A program made the translations under genes and the position numbers. 64,000 nt of DNA from Manis javanica (lineage: Eukaryota > Chordata > Mammalia > Pholidota > Manidae), in contig NC_133166.1 of the NCBI RefSeq assembly GCF_040802235.1, positions 5,084,001 to 5,148,000 on the forward strand, in the 5' to 3' direction. The notes under the pieces were generated by a model. That model had not been told where the DNA came from. It saw only the letters and a list, made by a program, of their open reading frames with translations, and searched no databases. How positions within the stretch are numbered: position 1 is the first letter of the stretch; the number at the start of each line of letters is the position of its first letter. Below are positions 37,611-48,765 of the stretch, piece after piece.

Positions 37611-37744
37611 GTAATCATGAGATCTTCCAGATGGCCCTCAGCACCCAGCAACACATGTGAGGGCTTGTTTCTAACACTGTTGCCTGCACAGTATCACCAG
37701 CATTCTTTGATCATTGACAATCCAATAGGTAAAAAAAGATCAGA

Positions 37745-38040
37745 CTCTACGTTTCATGCCTTTAGTGCCTTTGCTTCTGTTATTTCCTCTGCCTCACATG
37801 CCCTTCTCCCTCTGACCTGGTCTCTCCTCGGCCCAAGGCCATTCTCCCTGCGAGGACATCTCCAATTCCTACGAGCAGATGAAATCCTCCCACAGCATGT
37901 TGTTCTTTCTCTGTTACTGCACCTCCCATATTATTTGTTTAGGCATCTATCTCCCTGATGGTTACTTTCTCCAAGAGAGGGATCTTGACTTACGCACCCT
38001 GGTGTCCTCAGCACCCAACATTAAACTTCATAGGTATGTG
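37745..38040 (+). repeat. L2 LINE 3' end
   Basis: Forward L2 with the ORF2-tail and 3'-UTR phrases 'tatttcctctgcctcacatg', 'aggccattctccctgcgagg', 'gctactgcacctcccatat'-like text and 'agagagggatcttgacttac'. Confidence 0.65.
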
Positions 38041-39894
38041 CTTATTTAATGAGTTTTTAAAATACTGATTGCATATCAGATGGTGACAAAACGAGCAAAC
38101 TAGAGTTTGGCAGTTTGAAGTCATTTCTCTTCTCTGACATACTTGGGCAACACCCTGCCACATCGGAAGCTTCTAGGTCAGGATCCTTCTCTGCTCTGCC
38201 ACGGAGCGCCCATTCCTTGCGGTGAATGGGGAGATGGAGACTGGGAAGGAACAGTGGAGCTGATCCTCAGACCTGACTCCATACTTCCTGGGTTGGTTTG
38301 GCTTTAACTTCTGAATGTGTGTGAGCAAAGCTGGAAATATACCATATCCTTTCTGCTGTCATGTGTGCCAGGCTTGATGGGTGCTTATTCCATCCAAGAC
38401 TTAACTGGAACGATATAATGGCTTTACTATTTCAGCTGTTGACAATTTCCCTCAATTTTCTTTGCAAATCTGTGTTGCTAAAAATAAAGGTTATTTTATT
38501 GCCAGACCAAACAAGCCAGATTGCTTTAAAATGAAACATGGAACTAGTTTGTACACTAAATATGAATTTTAGGTTCATAAGAACAAGCCCTGACTACTCT
38601 GAGAAGGAAATGAATGCAAATTTATCACCGACTCTGCCCGGTTTTCTCACTGATGCAATGCATTTTTCTCCTGCCCCACCTCTCAGCTGGGTTGAATGAA
38701 GAGGAATTATGATATATCATATCTACTTACCTTAATTGTACTGTTTCTCATCATAAGCTATTTATATGAGGACTGACATAAATTAATTCCAACTTCATCT
38801 ATCAGGTAGTTCAACATTTAATCTAGTCCCATGCATCAGATGAAAATGTAGTATTCTGAATTTTAGAGTCCTTACCTTGAGTGAAAAAGGAGGTCATAAA
38901 TCTAAGGCAGTGTTGTGTCTTTTCCTTTTCCCTGTTGTTCCATCAACCACAAGTAGATAATGACTGCAGGAAAGTTCGGGAAAGAGAACCATCAAGATCA
39001 ATGGGCGTAACCCCAACGTGGGATTGCACGTGACCATAATCAGTCCCTTGAGTCCTAATGATCCTCAAAATAAGAAGCCTTTTCTGAGGAATACTTATCA
39101 GAAATTCTAGAGGCCTTCACTTTGAGCCAATAGTACTTCTAATATTTCTTTAGGGTGTGTGTGGATTCCTGACTTTGAATCACAATCTAGACTGTTTAGA
39201 ACACATCTTAACACATTTGGAGACCCAACCAAGAAGCCAAGGTCTGGGGCACTTTCTTAGTTACCCCAAATGGCACCAATGCCTGCCTGTTTCCCCTACA
39301 GCCTTCTTAGAGCTCAGAACACATGACCCTCAAATGCAGGCTTGGCCCAGCCCCACACCCTGGTCAGTGGTCATGGTTTAAGTGAATGGCTATCTTAGCA
39401 CTGTTCTACAACTGGGGTCCACCTTTCTCTTTATGAATGCCTAGCTCAGCCCTGACCTTCTCTCTGATTTTAGTTTGTGTGTTCTCAGAAGGTTGTCCTC
39501 TGCTCCACCATGAGGCCTGAGGCCCATTCCCTGCATTTGAGGCTATTGGCTAGGCCTCTGATTCCTGCAGCCAACCACATTCCAGCCTCCTTTCCTAATC
39601 AGCCACCTGAAAGTGGGGATGTCCTGTAAATCTCTGGGACCATGTACACTGGCTCCTTACCTTGATCTGTTACCTCTCACCATTTTCCCGGAATACCTGC
39701 TCTTACAGTTGGATGTACTTCCCAGCCTTGTTAATGAATCGATGTCTACCTCACCCCACACCCCTGTTAGTACTGGTAGACCCAGAGGGGTCATCCAGCC
39801 CCCACTCTGTCTGTCCCTTTGTGCTGTGGTTAAACCATCCTTGCCCAATGATATCACAATAGATGACAAGAGCCTGGCTATGTGGTACAGCTAA
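38041..39894. other. No gene recognised
   Basis: Unique DNA. The 38320-38720 part has no repeat that I can name. No conserved frame is visible on either strand. Confidence 0.35.
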
Positions 39895-41170
39895 AAAAAA
39901 TTTTAGTTTTTGTTATTTCCAAAAATAAGGCATGCTCAAGTTGCAAAATGTAATAACAAAGAAATAGATAGTGTAAAAATTGAGTGTCTCTCACCAAACA
40001 TAGTCCATCCCTTTCCCCAAAGGTAAGATTTTGGTTACTACATCTCCAAACTTTTTATTATAATATAATAGACACAATTCCATGCTAGCATACAAACCTA
40101 ACTTATGCTTTTGAACACCTACATAGTATTCCATAGTTTATATCAACTGTTTTCTTTTAAGCCATGATCTGTTTATATATACTTCAGCTGAATTGACCTG
40201 AATTCAATTTTTCAGCACTACAAATCATGAGGCAATATACATTCTCATACCAGATTGTGCAAATATCGCCACAATTTAAATTGCCAGGTATATACATTTA
40301 AAATTTTGATGAGCACAAAAAAATTATTTTCCAAACATTTTGTAAACACTTGCACTTCTATAATAGCGAGTGATGAGGTTCAGACACTTGCCAGTAATGA
40401 GTATCTTCAATCTTACAAGTTTGCCAATCTGGTGAATGAAAAAATGATATCACATTAATTGGCATTTCCATGATTTTTGATTGAGTATCTTTTCAGAGTT
40501 TAAGTCATTTCTATTTCTTCCTCTGCTCATTGTCTATTTGACTTTTTTTACATTTGTTATTGTAACTTTTAAAGAAACCATAACTTAGCTATTATTTTTG
40601 ATGTGTTGCAAATATTTTTTCCTAGTCTGTTGTTTGCTTTTTAAACTTTATTTGTTATATTTTGCTAAGTAGTGGTTTTAAGATTTTATGTAGTTAAGAC
40701 TGCTGATTTTTCCCTTGAAGGCTCTGGATTTCTCGCCATTCTTAGAAAGGCCTTCCCTAACCCAAGATTATAGAAACATTCTACTTTATTTACTTTGGTC
40801 CTCTCATAGTTTCATTTAACATGTTTAACTCTATAATTTGTTTGTGTGTGAAATGAATAAGGGATCTTACTTCACTTTCTCCAAAATGAAGAGACAGTTA
40901 TCCAAGAAGAATTTACTAGATGCTCTCTTATTTCCTTACTGATTTGTGGTAACAGTTTTTGTATACTAAATTCCCAATATGTACGGCTGTCCTTGGACTC
41001 ATTTCTGGCCCTCTGATCTACTTGTATATTACTGTCATGTGTGTTATATGAACCCAGTATTAAATGGCTCATTCTATATTGTGAGTGAATGGTGGCCCTT
41101 AATTTATATTTGTATCATACCAAAGAATACAAGTTTAGTGCTCTGTGAAATTTTTAAAAAGAGGATTTGA
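39895..41170 (-). mobile_element. Old L1 (L1M), reverse, 3' UTR into ORF2
   Basis: Reading left to right it gives a reversed 3' UTR (39895-40060), then reversed ORF2: 'tctgctcattgtctatttga', 'tcctagtctgttgtttgctt', 'tcatttctggccctctgatc'. Highly diverged and full of stops. Confidence 0.65.
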
Positions 41171-41519
41171 AGTGGTTTTCTTTAACACTGCTCCCTCGAG
41201 GTCTATACTAGCTTTAGAAGAACATAAGGAAAAGACACTGGGAATCTGAAATTTGAGACAATTTAAGATTCATTCTCTAGATTCCATTCCTTAGAGTCCA
41301 TCAAAAGATCCTCAAGACTTCTGCTCATCCATTCAGTTTACATATATTGTGCACTTACTGTATGCTGGGTATTAGGCATAGGAAAGACAAAAATGATTAA
41401 GACCCAGATCTTGACCTCAAACAATTACATTACAGCCATATTAAGGAGACAGAAACATGAACAAGTATGGTTTAAAAGCTATGATGAAGATAGGTAGAAG
41501 ATAGAGTGGGGACCTAAAG

Positions 41520-41590
41520 TAGAGATAAATGTTACACCTGAAACCAATATAATATTGTATCTCAAATATACTTCAATTTAAAGAAAAAAC
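41520..41590 (+). mobile_element. L1 3' tip
   Basis: Only the last 70 bp of an L1: 'tgttacacctgaaaccaata', 'taatattgtatctcaaatat', 'acttcaatttaaag'. A severely 5'-truncated insertion. Confidence 0.7.
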
Positions 41591-43576
41591 CAAAGTGAAT
41601 ATAGATGAGCTCAGGGAAGGGAGTCGATAATTAGCTGGGTACTAAAGGATAAAGATGAGCTCACCAGGTGGAAGAAGGCATGCCAAGCAGTCCAGCAGCA
41701 CCAGCACTGACAAAGGCACAGGCCAGAGTCAGCCCGGAGCACTGAGGTAATGATGAGGGCTTCCAGGGGCTGGAGGTAGACAAGGGCCCACAGGAGCAGC
41801 TGATGGTGCAGTTGGAGAGAAAAGCAAAGAAAAATCATGAAAGCTTTGAAATTTCATAAATGTGAAGAGACATAAGAATGATTTTCTTAGGAAGATGAAA
41901 CTACCATTTTTGCATTTGGAACAATCTCTTTGGCTGGGGTAAGGAAAATAAATTAAAAGAAAGTGACATTAGAGACACTGAGACATTTAAGGGATTGTTG
42001 TAATATCTTGGCTGTTGTGATAGAGAGAGAGAAATGTCACACATCATATAATAGCTTAAACAGCCACTTGTTTTCCCTTCAAGCTACATTAATAATGATT
42101 CATCATTTAAAGATGCAAAATAATTAATCCACATGTACAGTGATAGCCTATTAAGAGATTTTTATCGGTAATGGAGTAAACCAGGCAACAGAGTATGTAC
42201 ATAAACAGATCGTTGGGCAATGAAAGTTGCCCACAAATAAACTCCTAGAAAGATTTTTATGACTCATTAAAATAAAGGAGACTTTATTCCAGGCTACACT
42301 TTAAATTCCATCCAATCTATCAATCACTGAAAGTTTGAGAGAGGACCTCCATCTTTTTGAGGTCTAAAACATGACTTTAAGTCCAACCATTCCAAACAGT
42401 CTGACTGTGTGACTGCTAAGGTGGGCAGTACTGTTTGTGTGCTCTTGAGAGGGGCTCCAGTGATGGCGAGAACGGGCATCCCCGCGTCAGCAGCAGAGAC
42501 CTGGAAGCCAAAGTGCTTGGAAAATAGTTCTTCCCTCCTTGTCCCCCAGGATCCAACCCACTGTCTGTGTTTGTTTATGGAATAAAAAAAAATATTCATT
42601 TCCTTTTGTCTTAGACATATTCACCTTTGTCTTTATCCAAATTCATTTACTATCAAGTTGATCAGTTAATATTTGGAAAGAGTTCAAAGAAACACCTCCT
42701 ATCTGGTCCTAACATGTAGAATAAAGTCCAGACCAAACTGGGAAGTTTCCAGTGATCCATGGGCAGGCGTCTTCTACCTCATGGTCCTAAAGCTCCCAGA
42801 AGAGAATTAGACAGGAAAGCTGAGGCTACACTGAATGTGAGAGTCACTGGACAGGTGTGCATCTTCTGTCTTTCTTGATAATGGCTCTGCCACTTACCAT
42901 AGGATGCGGTTGTTATGGTGACAAAGTAGAGGAGAAGGGGGTAGAGTGGGTGGACTCTGCCAATAAAGTGGATTGTGGCAAGGCGAAAGAGCTGTGGGCA
43001 TGTTGGTTTGTACTTATTTGCCCTTGTTACAGTATTTGGACATCTGTAGCCTGCTGCCATGATGGGTCTAAGAAGGTCCAGCACTGGTTCCTATCCTCCC
43101 CATCTGGGCACTCAGGCATTCTTGCTGAGTCTGTCCCACTGTGCCTGATTCATTTTACTCATGTTTGATGATTTTTCTCTCAAGGTTTCTGTCATCCCCT
43201 GATGCTACCATGCTTCCATCAAGACCATGAGAGCAATCCATCAATCGGTGTCTGTTTATGCCTAAGCTTTCATTAGAAACAGGGTACCTGTGCAAAATAG
43301 GAACGTGTCTAGATACTGGTGACATGTGGTCACCTGTTTCCCCTGGCCGTGCATCCAATCCTTAGCTCCGCCCAGGTACGTCCCCCACTACGTGCATAAT
43401 GCACCCAGCACAGTGCTGGGGACACCTTTCCAGTAGGCTTTATAGTAAGAGAAAAAAGTAGACAAATATCTCAAAACACCACACCAAAGATACAAGACAG
43501 AAGAAAGAAGACTGCTGTAATAACAGGACAAGACAGCCCCAGGAGACCTAAGCTGATTTGTTTTCATGTGCATATT

Positions 43577-43580
<4 letters not shown>
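41591..43580. other. No gene recognised
   Basis: Unique DNA. Short frames overlap on opposite strands. Nothing credible as an exon. Confidence 0.35.

Positions 43581-43624
<44 letters not shown>
43581..43624. repeat. (TG)n microsatellite
   Basis: About 22 uninterrupted TG units, giving a spurious His-Thr repeat on the minus strand. Confidence 0.95.
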
Positions 43625-43627
<3 letters not shown>

Positions 43628-44019
43628 GAATACAAATAGAACTAAAAAAATCATCAAGCCCTTTGAAAAGACCTAGAAGAAGCCTATTTTGTAATGCCAA
43701 ATACAATTCTGAATTATAACAGATATCTTACTCTTAGAATTTTCCTTATGGGAAAAAAATAAGGATTTTTACCTTCCCTTTGGCCTCTCCTCCAATGCCT
43801 GGGAATCTTTAATAGCACTTTTAGAATGAGCTTGGTAAGCCCTGGTCATGAGCAAGGCATGGTGTTGGCATCTTTACCTGAAATACAGCTGGCTCTGCAA
43901 ACAGCAAAACAGCTCTAATATTTTTCTCTTTTGTTCTGTTAATATTATAAATTACACTGACAGATTTCAAATGTAAAGTCAACTTTATATTCTTTGGGAA
44001 CATCTGCACCCCCCACCCT

Positions 44020-45175
44020 TGGTCTTGATATATTATTCTTTTTTTGTATATTTTTGGAACTGATTTGCTAATATATCATTATGGATTTTTGCATCTTTGT
44101 TCATGAGGCGTGTAAGTTTTTTCTTGCATGTAATTTTTTTAAATGACATTATAATGCTACAAGCTTTATTATGCTAGTCTCACAAAATACACTGGAAGTA
44201 TTTTCTTTTCCTCTGTCTTGAGAGTGTGTGTAAAGTTGGTATTATTTCTCTCTTAAATGTTTGATAGAATCACAAGTTAAACTACATGGTTCAATGGTTT
44301 TCTCTGTGGAAAGATTTTTTTGTGGTAAATTCAATTTATTTAATAGATACAGAATTATTCAAATTTCTTATTTCACTCATCACTTTTGGTAACCTCTGGC
44401 TTTCATGAAATTTATCCATTGCATCTAAGTTGTTAAATTTATTGGCACAAAGTTGTCCATAAAAGCCCTGGACCCTCAGGTCCAAGCAAGATCTGCTGGT
44501 AACAGCACTTCACATGCATACCACAAATTGTGGCTGGAATAATTGCTTCCTGTGTGGCTCTACTAGGAGAGGACTCTTGGCAGTTGGCACCTCTTTGTCT
44601 TCAGGTTTTTCCCTATGCTTCCTTTCCTCCACCAAATCGGTCTGTTTCCTTTTCTTTGCCCTGTCCAGTTTCTGCTCAGCCCTCCAAATAAACTTTTCAA
44701 ATATGATGTCATATTTTTTTTAATTTCAATATTCCTGCATTACAACATTGCCTTTTTAAGCATAGTTTTAATTTCCATGCTAAAATTCCCCATCACACAT
44801 GTTGTCTACCTTTTTTGCTACCTTCTTTAACATACTTTTCCCAGTTATTTTAAAGTCTTTATCTTCTAATTCCAACATTTGTACCGTCTACGGGTCTCCT
44901 TCCACTGAAGATTCTTCTCCTGTCCAGCATTGCATTTCCTTGCCTGTTTGCATGTTGCATCATTTATTATTATTATTTTATTATTGTGTGCCGGCCACTT
45001 TGTGAAAAGCACAGTCAAAACTGAAAAAAGGCCATTTATCTGTAGAAAAGGGCACACCTCTTCTGTCAGGCCTCAAGTGTGGGGGGGGGGGGGTCTGCCT
45101 CAGCCCATCTGCAGTTAACCTGGGCCTAGTCCTTGCTGCAGCTTTAGTTAGATTCTGTGAACACCGGCTTCAAAC
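44020..45175 (-). mobile_element. Composite old L1, reverse, with an LTR-like insert
   Basis: 44020-44465 is reversed L1 ORF2: 'ggaactgatttgctaatata', 'ttatccattgcatctaagtt', 'ttggcacaaagttgtcc'. 44470-44705 is LTR-like and ends with an AATAAA ('ccaaataaacttttcaaata'). 44715-45175 returns to reversed L1-like text: 'ctaattccaacatttgtacc', 'attgtgtgccggccactttg'. All parts are diverged. Confidence 0.55.
45081..45093. repeat. Poly-G tract
   Basis: Thirteen consecutive G, unusually long for an old repeat. Its length is likely polymorphic or poorly sequenced. Confidence 0.85.
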
Positions 45176-46261
45176 ATTTTGGAGGTAGGAACAGGACTTC
45201 CCTTGATTAAGCCACCCCCTCAGTGTACTTTCTTATGGTGGTCCCAGCAAACTAACACAGATGGGAGGGTGTTGCAAGGTGGTGCCTTTGACCAGATTGC
45301 CCAGAGGGAAGGAGACAGAAGATGTACAGAGTTCCCACACCATTGCTGCAGAATCATCTTTATTTGGAATCTGACCCGTGGCACGAGACCATTCCACGTG
45401 AGCATGTACATGGCCCTGGGTTTTCTCTGTGCCCCTCATTCTCTCGGCTCCTGGATCATCACCAAAATCTATGGAAATGAGAAGTCCCTGTCAGTGCTGA
45501 GCCCTGGCAGACCTGGAAACTGTGGACCCGGTAAAGACAGCTTTTGTTCTTCAGCCCATGATACTGAACCCGTTCTGGGCATCAGCTCAGACCTAAAAGA
45601 CTGGGATAAGGCGAGCAGGGACACCCCTTGGCCCTCAAGTGAGGGGTGAAGGGCAAAGCCCTGTAGTGGCACCTGGGGGAGGAGGCAGAGGATAGAGGGC
45701 GAAACTGTGCTCAACCCAGTCGGTTCCCGCTCTGCCCAGAGCCCAAAAGGCCTGCAGCTCAGGGAGAAGCCCGAGGCCTCATGTGCTTCTCAGAATTGGG
45801 TGAGACTCTCCACACCACAAAACCGGGTCCCAGTCAGTAACCAGGGCTGGAACACCTACACTCCTAAAGGTTTGGACCAGGACCTCAAGGGTCAGAACCT
45901 TATTCCCGGAGCCTGCCCCTGATCTCAACAATCAAAGCCTTCTGGGAGGGGCCCATTGCATTGGCATGTTTAACAAGCTCCCAGGTGAGCAGGTGGCTTG
46001 GCTGCTCCCACTGAGTTCCTCACATTCCAAGGGCCCAGAGAGCATCCAGCCAGGTGCTGCGAGGTCAGCGTCTGGCTCTTCACTCTGCAAAGCAGCCGAC
46101 TGTCTGAGGTAACTTCTCTCCCTGGAGCCCAAGGCACCTTATGTACTTGGGGTACTTACCTTACCCCACTTTGTTCCTGCCACACATTCGTAGGTGTGTG
46201 TATGGATTGGGGCAGAAGTGGGGTGCTCTCAGCAGAGACTTGAGCTCCACCTACTTTGAAC

Positions 46262-46440
46262 TCAACAGCTCCACAGACTTGGGAAATCATTTCATTTCTT
46301 TGAGTTTTTTCTTAGTGTAAATATGGATAGCAATACCTTTCCAAGGAGTTCTATAAGGATTAACTGAGATAATGCCCATCAAGCACCACCACAGTGCCTG
46401 ATACAAACCAAACACCCCATCAATGTCCGCTGATGCTGCT
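46262..46440 (+). repeat. MIR SINE
   Basis: Forward MIR: 'acttgggaaatcatttcatt', 'aaggattaactgagataatg', 'cagtgcctgatacaaacc'. Confidence 0.65.
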
Positions 46441-46973
46441 TATTAACCAACCATGACCTCCTGATGGGCAGGCCACCTGCCTTTTCTTTCCCCTGCTGGA
46501 CCTGGCTCACAAAGGGCACCCAGTTCATGTGGGTGGCATTGAAGAAGGAAACCCCACCTGCTGGTGCCAGATGAAGGCCTGGGGTGTCTGGAAACATAAG
46601 GCCCATAAGTACACACAACCGTCTGTGAGAAACAGGATGGGGCTGCCCTCCCTACTCCATACCCCACTTCCTGTCCTATCTCTCCCTGTCTTTCTGTGTC
46701 ATTTCTTCTCTCCTTCAAGGTTATCTTTCATTTTGTGTCTTTAGAACAATAAAAGCTAATGATTACGAAGTGCTAGCCATGTGTCAAGTGTTGTTGTCAG
46801 CTCTGCAGCTGTATTACCGCAGAGAGTCCTCAACCCTGGGAGGACTGATCGCCATGTTCAGGGGAGTAAGCAAGGAAGCAGAGCTTAGGGGACCTGCCCC
46901 AAGATGCACAACCTGAGCACGGTGGAACCAGGAAAGGAAGCCAGGCTGACTGTGGTCCGGATGCCTGAGGAGT

Positions 46974-47035
46974 ATGTATGTGTGTGTGTGTATAGTGCAT
47001 ATGTGGTGGAGCATGTGTGTGCACACGCATGCATG
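46974..47035. repeat. Imperfect (TG)n tract
   Basis: TGTATGTGTGTGTG-type sequence, followed by CA/TG alternation to about 47035. Confidence 0.8.
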
Positions 47036-47577
47036 TATGCAGAGGGAAGATCAAGGGCGAGGGTGTAGAATGCTCACCTCTGCCACGCCAGCTCTCAAGG
47101 CCCCTGCAGTTACCCACTTTCCTGTCCTGCAGAATTTGCTCTTTCACCCTTGCTAACAGGGAAGATGCCCATTCTGGGGCCCCTCAGGGGAAAGAGAGAA
47201 AGCAGCAAGAAGGCCGAAGCAGGAGGGTGAGAGGAAGCCTCCTGGGGAGGAACGTCCTCTCCTGGCCCAGGCCTTTCCTCATTCCGCTCCTTCCTGGGAC
47301 CTTGCACGCCCCAAGCCCAGCGCCCCACTCATTCAGCGTCTGCCAGGCCGGTGCTATGCTCACCGGGACGTGGTCCCCAGCATCCGCAGGCATCCCCTGA
47401 TCAGCCTGAACTCCAGGTGCTGACAGGCTTCTTGTCCACAGGAAGAAGTTCCACCAGCCGTGTACAGTCACGTGAACAAGACAGGGTGGCCCAGCAGCTG
47501 CCTGAGCGCACCCTCGGAGCAGCATCACTCCTACCGTTTCATGCATCTGCTGCCCAGCTGGTGAGCCCCAGATCTAG

Positions 47578-48445
47578 CTACAGGCTAGATGGCCCCTGCC
47601 TGGACATGGTGCTGGGCATCAAGAACATCTGGGGCTTGGCTGCAAGGCCCATGCCCTTGGAAGCCTCCTGAAAGCTGATCCGAGGGTTCCAAAGGGCAGA
47701 GACGGTCCTCTTGCATTCCCTGCAGAAGCTCCGGTTCAGGAGCCCATAGACGATGGCACTTGCCGCAGTTGTTGAACTAAGCCAGGAAGCAGCTTGTGAC
47801 AAGGAGCGCCTCTGGGACCTGCGGAGCCATTTCTTCTGGGTCAATGGCCACAGCGAGGCTGATGCAGTTCAGCGGGGCCCAGCAGATGGCAAAGACCACG
47901 AGCGCCGTGAACGTGGTTAGAAAGCTCTGGAGTCCCTGGGCCGCAGGCAGGGCTTGCCCTCTGACCTGGCCTTCCAGTGGGCTGGGAACGCCAGAACCCA
48001 GAGGGGCCCGTACCAGAAGCACACGACAGTGATGGGCAGGAGGAAGCGGTGAGCGCCACTGCCATCGGGTACCTGGTGTCTGCTGTCTGGAGGAAGGTGC
48101 GGGAGTAGATGCGTGGGTGGTGCTCCAGGGACCGCATGAAGGAGCTGGGCAACAGAGCTCCTCACTCCTGTGGGGAGGAGCCAGGGGCGGCAGGTGTAGA
48201 CGGGGGTGTACCAGGGCCGGCGTACCAGCGGTAGGCCTCGCTGCGGCCGATGTAACAGGCACGGTTAATGGCCGTGATGGTGAAGACAGAGCCGATGACG
48301 CTCAGGCCCATCACGAAGGCTCGGGCCTTGCAGTGCACTCTCCCCAGCGCCCAGCCGTTGTGGGAGATGGCCACGAGGATCAGAGAGCAGGGGTACAAGG
48401 CTACCACCAGGTCAGCCAGTGCCAGACTCACCATGAACAAATTAC
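47578..48445 (-). pseudogene. MTNR1B: MTNR1B exon 2, disrupted
   Basis: It begins after an intact acceptor (TGTTCCAG, ending 48446) with the GNLFMVSLALADLVVA block of TM2. TM3 follows with 'FVMGLSVIGSVFTITA'. Then two residues (Ala-Ile) are missing and the family's NRY motif reads NRA. The frame changes before TM4, which survives only as degenerate text. TM4-ECL2 ('SLEHHPRIYSRTFLQTA') is in a second frame. TM5 ('FLLPITVVCFWY') is in a third. TM6 ('VVFAICWAPLNCISLAVAI') is in a fourth, ending at a TAG that replaces the Tyr after 'SCFLA' (stop at 47777-47779). A one-base insertion then precedes 'AIVYGLLNRSF' and the C-terminal tail, which stops at 47578. Confidence 0.96.
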
Positions 48446-48589
48446 CTGGAACAGGAAATAGGGAGCGAGAGTCAGTGCATGATGCCATGTGTCTACAGAC
48501 TATCCTGTCCTTTGTCCAGTTGCTGTTAGCGTTGAGAATGGAAACCTAGCGGCTTTTAGAGGCGGAGTTCAGGGCTCAGACTGAATGTG

Positions 48590-48765
48590 TGCTGCTCACT
48601 CGCTACACGACTGAGGCAAGTGACTCAGCTGCTTCCAGCCGCACTGTTCTCATTCACGAAATGGGAATAAGGGCGTCTGTTTGCACTAGAGCTGTGAGAA
48701 TGTAATAATGATGCCAAGTGCTGGCGCACAGAGAGGGTGCTGACAAATGACTGCTATTTTCATGA
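48590..48765 (+). repeat. MIR SINE
   Basis: Forward MIR: 'cactcgctacacgactgagg', 'ttctcattcacgaaatggga', 'ataagggcgtctgtttgcac', 'agagggtgctgacaaatgac'. Confidence 0.75.

Larger units (their letters stand above)
45176..47577. other. Region 3' of MTNR1B; no gene recognised
   Basis: MaLR-like end text ('ttgattaagccaccccctca') occurs near 45200-45260. The 156-codon plus-strand frame at 45179-45649 starts in it and is probably chance. MIR copies and a (TG) tract lie further right. The former MTNR1B 3' UTR, just left of 47578, shows no clear AATAAA close by on the minus strand. Confidence 0.4.

Noticed and set aside
45179-45649. 156-codon plus-strand frame
   Set aside because: Begins in LTR-like text, overlaps several opposite-strand frames, and has no recognised protein similarity.
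47777-48262. 161-codon frame at MTNR1B exon 2 as an intact gene
   Set aside because: Only its last third is in the receptor frame (TM6 onward). It is one fragment of the pseudogene.
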